A DNA stretch of 12,370 nucleotides from an uncultured Clostridia bacterium. GTDB taxonomy: Bacteria > Bacillota > Clostridia > Lachnospirales > Anaerotignaceae. A program made the translations under genes and the position numbers. The stretch covers positions 1 to 12,370 of the forward strand of contig CATZIM010000027.1 in assembly GCA_958420075.1 (NCBI GenBank). Direction: 5' to 3'. How positions within the stretch are numbered: the first letter of the stretch is position 1; each line of letters starts with the position of its first letter. The notes beneath the pieces were generated by a model. The model was not told the origin of the DNA and searched no databases. It worked only from the letters and a program-made list of their open reading frames with translations. Positions 6,969-12,370 of this stretch are shown here, in pieces.

Positions 6969-6997
6969 GCATAGACTCCTTGCTTTTTCCATATATT
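6969..6997 (+). promoter_or_regulatory. Candidate sigma-E-type promoter for spoVD
   Basis: GCATAGA (6969-6975) and CATATATT (6990-6997) are separated by 14 bp. From memory the B. subtilis sigma-E consensus is KMATATT and CATACAHT with about this spacing, which gives five of seven and seven of eight matches. Transcription would start near 7004, about 30 nt before the spoVD ATG. B. subtilis spoVD is known to be a sigma-E, mother-cell gene. The call is by eye only. Confidence 0.4.
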
Positions 6998-7031
6998 TGC
7001 TAATAAGGACATTGGAAAAGGCAGGGAGTTT
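6973..7031 (+). promoter_or_regulatory. Long stem-loop that buries the spoVD ribosome-binding site
   Basis: Bases 6973-6991 pair with 7013-7031 without interruption: 19 bp, of which three are G-U, around a 21-nt A/U-rich loop (6992-7012). The 3' arm contains the only Shine-Dalgarno sequence of spoVD (GGGAG, 7024-7028, 6 bases before the ATG at 7035). A run of only four T (7029-7032) follows, so a weak terminator is an alternative reading. In mRNA arriving from pbpB this structure should limit spoVD translation (inference). Confidence 0.75.
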
Positions 7032-7034
7032 TCT

Positions 7035-8960
7035 ATGGAAAGACCAACGGTCGGTGAAAAACGCCGGCTTTTGATTTATCTGTGTTGTTGTATGCTGGCG
7101 TTTCTGGTACTGGTAGGGCGGCTGGTTTATATCGAAGTGTTTCGAGCCCCTCAGTGGCAGGAAATGGCTTATGAACAGCAGACCAGAGATCGCTTAATCA
7201 CTGCAAAACGTGGCGATATTCTGGATAGAAACGGCGTCGGCATTGCCGAAACCCAGACAGTGTCGGCAGTCAGTGTTGTTCCGGCAGAAGTGAAAGAAAA
7301 AGAAGAAACAGCAAAGTTTCTGGCTGATACACTGGAATTGGATTATGACGATGTGCTGGAAAAAGTCCAGCAGAAAGTGGCACTGGTGCGGATTCAGTCA
7401 AAAGTGGATACGGAAACGGCGCAGGCAATCCGGCAGGCAGATCTGCCAGGGGTAAAAGTGGACGAAGATGTCCAGCGGATCTATCCTTTTGGGGAATTGG
7501 CTGCCCAGGTGGTTGGTTTTGTAGGCAAAGATAATCAGGGCATCATTGGACTGGAAGCAAAGTATGATGATGTGCTGGAAGGGGAGCAGGGGAAGATATT
7601 GACCCTGACAGATGCCAAGGGCCATGAACTGACAGACGAACAGGAACGGATTCCGCCAGTGGATGGTGGAAATCTGGTGACGACGCTGGATGTGACCATA
7701 CAGCAGTATGCGGAACAGACACTGGCAAAAACAGTGGAATCCAAGCAGGCGAAAAAAGGCTCTCTCATTGTGATGAATCCACAAAACGGGGAGATTTATG
7801 CTATGGCGAATTATCCCTCTTTTGACTTGAATGAACCTTTTACCATCAATGACCCAGAATTGGCAGCGGTGTGGGAAGGGCTTTCTTCCCAAGAGCAGAG
7901 TGACGCCCTCAATACCATGTGGCGCAATTCTGCCATCAACGATACATATGAACCGGGGAGTATTTTTAAAATCATTACTTCCGTGGCAGGTCTGGAAGAA
8001 GGCGTGGTGACACCGGAATCCACTTTTTACTGCCCGGGGTATCATGTAGCGGGGGATCGGCAGATCAAATGCTGGCGGTATCCCAGAACCCATGGTTCAG
8101 AAACATTTGCCGAAGGGGTACAGAATTCCTGTAACCCAGTGTTTATGGAAATTGCGGAGCGACTGGGCGCGGAAACCTTTCTGGATTATGTGGAAAAACT
8201 GGGTTTCCGGGAAAAAACAGGCATTGATCTGGCTGGGGAAGCTACGGGCATTATCCATGAACTGAAAAACGTAGGTCCGGTGGAGCTTGCTACCATGTCT
8301 TTCGGACAGTCTTTCCAGATTACACCTCTGCAATTGATGCGGGCTGTTTCCGCGGCAGTAAACGGCGGCTATCTGGTAACGCCTCATATTGGCTACGGCA
8401 TTGCCGATGAAAATGGCAATTTGACAGAAACATTTTCCTATGAAAAAGGGGAACAGGTGCTTTCCAAGGAAACTTCTGAAACCATGAAAACCATATTGGA
8501 AAGTGTTGTGGCAGAAGGCACCGCCACCAAGGCGGCAGTGGAAGGCTACCGCATTGGCGGCAAAACAGCCACATCAGAAAAACTCCCCCGCAGAAGTGGA
8601 AAGTATATTGCTTCTTTCATGACATTTGCACCGGCAAATGATCCGCAGGTCATGGTGTTCCTGATGATTGATGAGCCTCAAGGCGTATATTACGGCGGTA
8701 CCGTAGGCGGTCCTGCCATGCAGGAAATGCTGCAGAATATCCTGCCTTATCTGGGCATTCCCAAAGAAGGAGAAATATCAGAGGATGCTGTGGTAGTTGT
8801 GCCGGATGTAACGGGAATGACCATGGCAGAAGCGAAGAACGCCCTTTGGCAGGCAGGTTTGACAGCCCAGACGGATGAGGGGGAACCTGTGGTTTCTCAG
8901 CTCCCGCCCGCAGGACAGGAAGTCAACCGGGGGACAAAAGTTCTGCTCTACGGGACATAA
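7035..8960 (+). CDS. spoVD: SpoVD-like class B penicillin-binding protein with one PASTA domain
   Basis: A membrane-anchored transpeptidase; in B. subtilis SpoVD is the mother-cell PBP needed for spore cortex synthesis together with SpoVE. The 641 residues agree with the usual SpoVD length. Visible are a membrane anchor (about 11-33, with CCC at 17-19), a dimer domain starting near RGDILDRN (59-66), the transpeptidase domain with SIFK (309-312, catalytic S309) and SCN (365-367), and a single C-terminal PASTA domain (about 586-638). The third motif reads KTA (510-512) instead of KTG. Cysteines C333 and C346 have exactly the same distances from the catalytic serine (24 and 37) as the pair in pbpB. 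One PASTA domain and the place after pbpB copy the B. subtilis layout. The 83-bp gap before it carries a stem-loop over its ribosome-binding site and a possible sigma-E promoter, unlike the tight junctions elsewhere in the operon. A vegetative elongation or division role cannot be excluded if the host does not sporulate. Confidence 0.9.
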   Translation: MERPTVGEKRRLLIYLCCCMLAFLVLVGRLVYIEVFRAPQWQEMAYEQQTRDRLITAKRGDILDRNGVGIAETQTVSAVSVVPAEVKEKEETAKFLADTLELDYDDVLEKVQQKVALVRIQSKVDTETAQAIRQADLPGVKVDEDVQRIYPFGELAAQVVGFVGKDNQGIIGLEAKYDDVLEGEQGKILTLTDAKGHELTDEQERIPPVDGGNLVTTLDVTIQQYAEQTLAKTVESKQAKKGSLIVMNPQNGEIYAMANYPSFDLNEPFTINDPELAAVWEGLSSQEQSDALNTMWRNSAINDTYEPGSIFKIITSVAGLEEGVVTPESTFYCPGYHVAGDRQIKCWRYPRTHGSETFAEGVQNSCNPVFMEIAERLGAETFLDYVEKLGFREKTGIDLAGEATGIIHELKNVGPVELATMSFGQSFQITPLQLMRAVSAAVNGGYLVTPHIGYGIADENGNLTETFSYEKGEQVLSKETSETMKTILESVVAEGTATKAAVEGYRIGGKTATSEKLPRRSGKYIASFMTFAPANDPQVMVFLMIDEPQGVYYGGTVGGPAMQEMLQNILPYLGIPKEGEISEDAVVVVPDVTGMTMAEAKNALWQAGLTAQTDEGEPVVSQLPPAGQEVNRGTKVLLYGT

Positions 8961-9031
8961 AGAAAAAAGCGAATAAAAATGCGGAAGAATCGAAAAAAAA
9001 TCATTCTTTTTCCGTTCCTTCCAGTTTTTTA

Positions 9032-9040
9032 TGATATAAT
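9032..9040 (+). promoter_or_regulatory. Extended -10 promoter upstream of murE
   Basis: TGATATAAT holds a perfect TATAAT (9035-9040) preceded by the TGn extension. No good -35 hexamer is seen 16-18 bp upstream, which an extended -10 element can tolerate. Transcription would start near 9047, leaving a leader of about 37 nt before the murE GTG. It lies in the 123-bp gap after spoVD. Confidence 0.65.
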
Positions 9041-9083
9041 AAACAGATGCGAAAAAAAGCAACACCCAAAGGAGGAAAATACA

Positions 9084-10538
9084 GTGTTATTGCAAAAACT
9101 GTTAGAGGGTATTCCTTATAAAATGTTACAGGGAACCGATCAGGCAGAAATCAAAATGCCCGTTTACGATTCCCGAAAAGTACAGCCGGGGGACTTGTTT
9201 GTCTGTATCACAGGTTTTCAGACAGACGGCCACCGCTATATTCCTATGGCGCTGGAAAAAGGTGCGGCAGCCCTTTTGGTAGAACACGCTGTGGAAGATG
9301 TACCGGAAAACATCACAGTGATTCAGGCAGAAAATAACCGTCAGGCGTTGGCGGCGCTGTCTGCCAATTTTTATGACCATCCCACACAGAAAATGCGGGT
9401 GACAGGGGTGACCGGCACCAACGGGAAAACCACCATCACCTATCTGGTGCGTTCTGTGCTGGAACGGGTGGGCAGAAAAACAGGTGTCATTGGCACCATT
9501 GAAAACCGCATTGGGGATAAAGTTATTCCAACAGAACGGACAACGCCGGAATCTTTGGAATTGCAGGCATTGATGGAACAGATGCGTCAGGAAGATGTAA
9601 CAGATGTCATTATGGAAGTTTCTTCCCACTCTCTGGATCTGCATCGCGTGGACGGCATTGCTTATGATGTGGCAGTGTTCACCAACCTGACACAGGATCA
9701 TCTGGATTATCATAAAACCATGGAAAATTACAAAATCGCCAAGAGTATGCTCTTTGAACGGAGCAAAAAGAGCGTCATCAATATTGACGATGCCGCAGGT
9801 GATTTTATGGTGGAAAAATCCGCTGGGGAAGTGCTGACTTATGCCATCGACAAAGCAGCAGACCTGAAGGCAGAGGACATTTCCATTACAGCGGAAGGCA
9901 CTGCCTTTACAGTGGTATATGAAGGAAAACGCTATGGTGTGAAATTGCACACACCCGGCAAATTCAGCGTATATAATGGACTGGGTGCCATTGGCGCTTG
10001 CCTGTGTCTGGGCGTGAAAATGGAAGATATTCTGGCTGGTCTGGCAGAAAACCCTGGCGTGGCAGGTCGTTTCCAGACAGTACGCAGCAAAAAAGGCTGT
10101 CAGGCAGTGGTGGACTATGCCCATACACCTGACGGACTGGAAAATGTGCTGAAAACAGCCAAAGAATTTACCAAAGGCAAACTGATTGCGGTCTTTGGCT
10201 GCGGCGGGGACAGAGATAAGACAAAACGCCCCATCATGGGACGCATCGGCGGACAGTATGCAGATTACTGCATCATCACATCTGACAATCCCCGTACCGA
10301 AGACCCGGAACAGATTTTACGGGAAGTGGAAGTTGGCACAAAGGAAACAGGCTGTGCCTACGAAAAACAGGTTGACCGTAGAAAAGCCATTGTACGTGCC
10401 GTAGAACTGGCACAGGCAGGAGATGTGATTCTCATTGCAGGCAAGGGTCATGAAACCTATCAGATTTTCCCGGATAAAACCATTCATTTTGACGATGTAG
10501 AAGAAGTGCGAAACGCGTTTGGAGATGATTGCTTATGA
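9084..10538 (+). CDS. murE: UDP-MurNAc-tripeptide synthetase (meso-diaminopimelate type)
   Basis: Adds the third stem-peptide residue to UDP-MurNAc-L-Ala-D-Glu using ATP, in the cytosol. With a GTG start at 9084 the protein has 484 residues, normal for MurE. AGGAGG (9070-9075) stands 8 bases before this start. Marks in order are the N-terminal substrate domain with YDSRKVQPGDLF (28-39), the ATP loop TGTNGKTT (110-117), EVSSHSLDLHR (178-188), K220 in YKIAKSMLFE as the expected carbamylated lysine, and the C-terminal ligase domain with DNPRTEDP (401-408) and GKGHE (453-457). DNPR is the known signature of enzymes that select meso-diaminopimelate over lysine, so DAP-type peptidoglycan is predicted. 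The stop codon overlaps the murF start by ATGA. Confidence 0.96.
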   Translation: MLLQKLLEGIPYKMLQGTDQAEIKMPVYDSRKVQPGDLFVCITGFQTDGHRYIPMALEKGAAALLVEHAVEDVPENITVIQAENNRQALAALSANFYDHPTQKMRVTGVTGTNGKTTITYLVRSVLERVGRKTGVIGTIENRIGDKVIPTERTTPESLELQALMEQMRQEDVTDVIMEVSSHSLDLHRVDGIAYDVAVFTNLTQDHLDYHKTMENYKIAKSMLFERSKKSVINIDDAAGDFMVEKSAGEVLTYAIDKAADLKAEDISITAEGTAFTVVYEGKRYGVKLHTPGKFSVYNGLGAIGACLCLGVKMEDILAGLAENPGVAGRFQTVRSKKGCQAVVDYAHTPDGLENVLKTAKEFTKGKLIAVFGCGGDRDKTKRPIMGRIGGQYADYCIITSDNPRTEDPEQILREVEVGTKETGCAYEKQVDRRKAIVRAVELAQAGDVILIAGKGHETYQIFPDKTIHFDDVEEVRNAFGDDCL

Positions 10539-11917
10539 AAAAACTGACCATTCAGGAAATTGCCAATGCCACCCATGCACGGATTCTGGCAGCGGATTTG
10601 GAAGGGGCACAGCAGAAAACCATCTGCCATGTGACACAGGATTCCCGTCAGGCAGGGGAAGAAAGCCTTTTTGTGCCTTTGAAAGGCAAAAATTCCGACG
10701 GACATGATTACCTGAAAAGCTGCATGCAAAAAGGCGTTGCCGCATGTTTTACAGAACGTGAAATGACACCGGAAAATGGCTGCGTGCTGCTTCTGGTGGA
10801 AAATGCGAGAACGGCTATGCTGCAGCTGGCGAAATATTGCCGCAGCCTGTTTGATATTCCTGTTGTGGGTATCACAGGCAGTGTTGGCAAAACCACCACA
10901 AAGGATATGATTGCCTCTGTACTTTCTCAGAAATACAATACACTGTGGACACTGGGAAATTTCAATAATGACCTTGGTGTGCCTCTGACATTGTTCCGTC
11001 TGGAAGAAAGTCATGAAGCGGCTGTCATTGAAATGGGCATGAACCATTTTGGAGAAATCCATCGTCTGGTGGATGTAGTACGTCCTCATATTGGCGTGAT
11101 TTCCAATGTTGGTGTTGCGCATATCGAACATCTGGGCAGCCGGGAAGGCATTTTGAAAGCAAAATGTGAATTGTTCGATTTTATGGATGAAAACGATGTT
11201 GCTGTACTCAACGGTGATAACGATATGCTGGCAACACTGGACGGCAAACTTTCTCAGAAAGTACGCTGGTTTGGTGTGGAAAATAAACGGGATGTTTACG
11301 CGGACAATATCGAAGCTGTTGGTCTGGAACATACCAGATGCACCATTCATACACCTGTGGGCAGCATGGATGTAGTGATTCCCATGCCCGGCGCACATAT
11401 GGTGCTCAACGCCCTTTCTGCCGTAACTGTAGGGCTGGAAATGGGCTTTACACTGGATGAAATCAAAGGGGGCATTGAAAACTTCGTGCCTACCAAAGAC
11501 CGTATGACCATCATGCGTCTGGAAAACGGTCTGACACTGCTGAATGATGTATACAACTCCAATCCTGTTTCTGCTAAGGCTTCTTTGGATATCCTCAAAG
11601 ATGTGGAAGGCAGAAGCGTGGCATTCTTGGGCTTTATGGGAGAACTGGGCGAATTTGCCCCTCAGATGCACCGGGAAGTTGGGGCTTACGCGGCAGAAAA
11701 AGGCATTGACCTTTTGATCTGCATCGGCAACCATTCCGACCAGATGGCGGCAGGCGCAAAAGATGCCGGCATGCAGGAAGTGTATCGTTTTGATACACAA
11801 GAAGAATTCTGGGAAAAGGGTCTGGATTTGCTGAAAAAAGGAGATACAATTTTGTTGAAAGCATCCCGAAGCATGGGATTTGAAAAAACAGTAGAGAAAT
11901 TGCAAGGAGTGAAATAA
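10535..11917 (+). CDS. murF: UDP-MurNAc-tripeptide--D-alanyl-D-alanine ligase
   Basis: Joins D-Ala-D-Ala to UDP-MurNAc-tripeptide with ATP, completing the cytosolic pentapeptide precursor. From the ATG at 10535 it has 460 residues, the normal MurF length. Visible are the N-terminal domain with DSRQAGEESLFVPLKG (36-51), the ATP loop GITGSVGKTTTKD (112-124, K119), NFNNDLGVPLT (142-152), EMGMNHFGEI (166-175), and DVYNSNP (338-344), where DxYNANP is usual. The later segment reads LGFMGELGE (365-373), while the common form is LGDMxELG, so an aspartate is replaced by F367. The start overlaps the murE stop by 4 bp (ATGA), with GGAG at 10521-10524 as the likely ribosome-binding site inside murE; a TTG at 10529 is too close to that site. 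The tight overlap points to translational coupling. Confidence 0.95.
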   Translation: MKKLTIQEIANATHARILAADLEGAQQKTICHVTQDSRQAGEESLFVPLKGKNSDGHDYLKSCMQKGVAACFTEREMTPENGCVLLLVENARTAMLQLAKYCRSLFDIPVVGITGSVGKTTTKDMIASVLSQKYNTLWTLGNFNNDLGVPLTLFRLEESHEAAVIEMGMNHFGEIHRLVDVVRPHIGVISNVGVAHIEHLGSREGILKAKCELFDFMDENDVAVLNGDNDMLATLDGKLSQKVRWFGVENKRDVYADNIEAVGLEHTRCTIHTPVGSMDVVIPMPGAHMVLNALSAVTVGLEMGFTLDEIKGGIENFVPTKDRMTIMRLENGLTLLNDVYNSNPVSAKASLDILKDVEGRSVAFLGFMGELGEFAPQMHREVGAYAAEKGIDLLICIGNHSDQMAAGAKDAGMQEVYRFDTQEEFWEKGLDLLKKGDTILLKASRSMGFEKTVEKLQGVK

Positions 11918-11918
11918 A

Positions 11919-12370
11919 GTGGGTTCTTTGGAACAGGCGGTTTACGCCATATTGATAGCCTTTGTCATTGGGGTGATTTTGTGTCCCATTCTGATTCCCG
12001 TACTGCATAAAATGAAGTTCGGGCAGAATGTCCGGGATGATGGCCCTCAGACACATCTGCAGAAACAGGGTACGCCTACCATGGGCGGTATTGCCTTTCT
12101 GATTGCATTCGTGGTGGCATCCTTCTTCTTTTTGAAGGGGAATACAGACGGCATTGCGGTGGTACTGATGACACTGTGTTATGGCATCATCGGCTTTTTG
12201 GATGACTATATCAAAGTTGTGAAAAAACGTTCTCTGGGTCTGCGTGCATGGCAGAAACTGGCATTGCAGCTCATTGTAACAGCTGTATTCTGCTGGTATG
12301 TGGTGATGCACAGCGGCATTGGCACAGCTATTTACATTCCCTTTACCAATGGTATGGAACTGGATCTGGG
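11919..12370 (+). CDS. mraY: Phospho-MurNAc-pentapeptide transferase (N-terminal part, cut at right edge)
   Basis: MraY is the integral membrane enzyme that transfers phospho-MurNAc-pentapeptide to undecaprenyl phosphate, forming lipid I. The start is a GTG at 11919, 1 bp after the murF stop, with AAGGAG (11904-11909) 9 bases upstream inside murF. The first 150 residues are in the window. They show a first membrane helix (about 6-28), the cytoplasmic signature GQNVRDDGPQTHLQKQGTPT (35-54) followed by MGG, a second helix (about 56-72), the catalytic DD pair in GFLDDYIKV (92-100) and SLGLRAWQKL (105-114). These are unambiguous family marks. The rest of the protein lies outside the window. Confidence 0.95.
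   Translation, partial: MGSLEQAVYAILIAFVIGVILCPILIPVLHKMKFGQNVRDDGPQTHLQKQGTPTMGGIAFLIAFVVASFFFLKGNTDGIAVVLMTLCYGIIGFLDDYIKVVKKRSLGLRAWQKLALQLIVTAVFCWYVVMHSGIGTAIYIPFTNGMELDL

Noticed and set aside
6970..6977. CATAGACT as an alternative sigma-E -10 box
   Set aside because: The only upstream ATA element (6948-6950) would be about 17 bp away instead of about 14, so the 6969-6997 pairing is better.
8985..9008. Possible terminator after spoVD (AAGAAT paired with ATTCTT, then T-run)
   Set aside because: The stem has only six A/T-rich pairs with a 12-nt loop, too weak to call a terminator.
8979..9083. N-terminal extension of murE from an ATG at 8979
   Set aside because: It lacks a ribosome-binding site, would run through the predicted promoter, and adds a Phe/Lys-rich stretch absent from MurE. 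GTG at 9084 has a perfect AGGAGG.
9126..10124. Open frame of 332 codons on the minus strand opposite murE
   Set aside because: Antisense shadow of a canonical murE, with no supporting signal.
10484..11905. Open frame of 473 codons on the minus strand opposite murF
   Set aside because: Same shadow composition, lies exactly over murF, and shows no recognisable protein motif.

Overview
The window looks like chromosomal DNA of an anaerobic, probably spore-forming member of the Clostridia (Bacillota), perhaps near Lachnospirales. This is inferred from the gene order (mraZ-rsmH-ftsL-pbpB-spoVD-murE-murF-mraY), strong AGGAGG-type Shine-Dalgarno sites with several GTG/TTG starts, a spoVD-type penicillin-binding protein, and a MurE with the DNPR signature of meso-diaminopimelate ligases. 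The genus cannot be fixed from the sequence. Every convincing gene is on the + strand.

Region 1 (1-2417) is the end of an aromatic amino acid unit: the 3' part of pheA (prephenate dehydratase with ACT domain), aroQ (type II dehydroquinase) and a class I/II PLP aminotransferase. A strong intrinsic terminator closes it. These enzymes cover one shikimate step, phenylpyruvate formation and probably a transamination.

Region 2 (2418-2731) is non-coding. It holds a G- and purine-rich stretch, two helically phased A7 tracts, a good sigma-A promoter, and a run of 10-bp GTGG direct repeats just after the -10 box that fits an MraZ operator. This is the head of the division and cell wall (dcw) operon.

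Region 3 (2732-12370) is the dcw cluster. mraZ is a regulator and rsmH an rRNA methyltransferase. ftsL encodes a small division membrane protein. pbpB and spoVD are tandem class B PBPs with two and one PASTA domains, as in Bacillus subtilis. murE and murF complete the UDP-MurNAc-pentapeptide, and mraY, cut by the window edge, moves it onto the lipid carrier.

Most of this is a well-known gene cluster, and I see no unknown multi-gene system, mobile element, CRISPR array, tRNA or rRNA. The most interesting signal is the pbpB-spoVD junction. There a 19-bp stem buries the spoVD ribosome-binding site, and a sigma-E-like promoter sits in the 5' arm of that stem, so a transcript started there would lack the arm and leave the site free. 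Further points are the MraZ operator layout, an extended -10 promoter before murE, a KTA instead of KTG motif in SpoVD, and a tyrosine-rich N-terminus on the FtsL-like protein.
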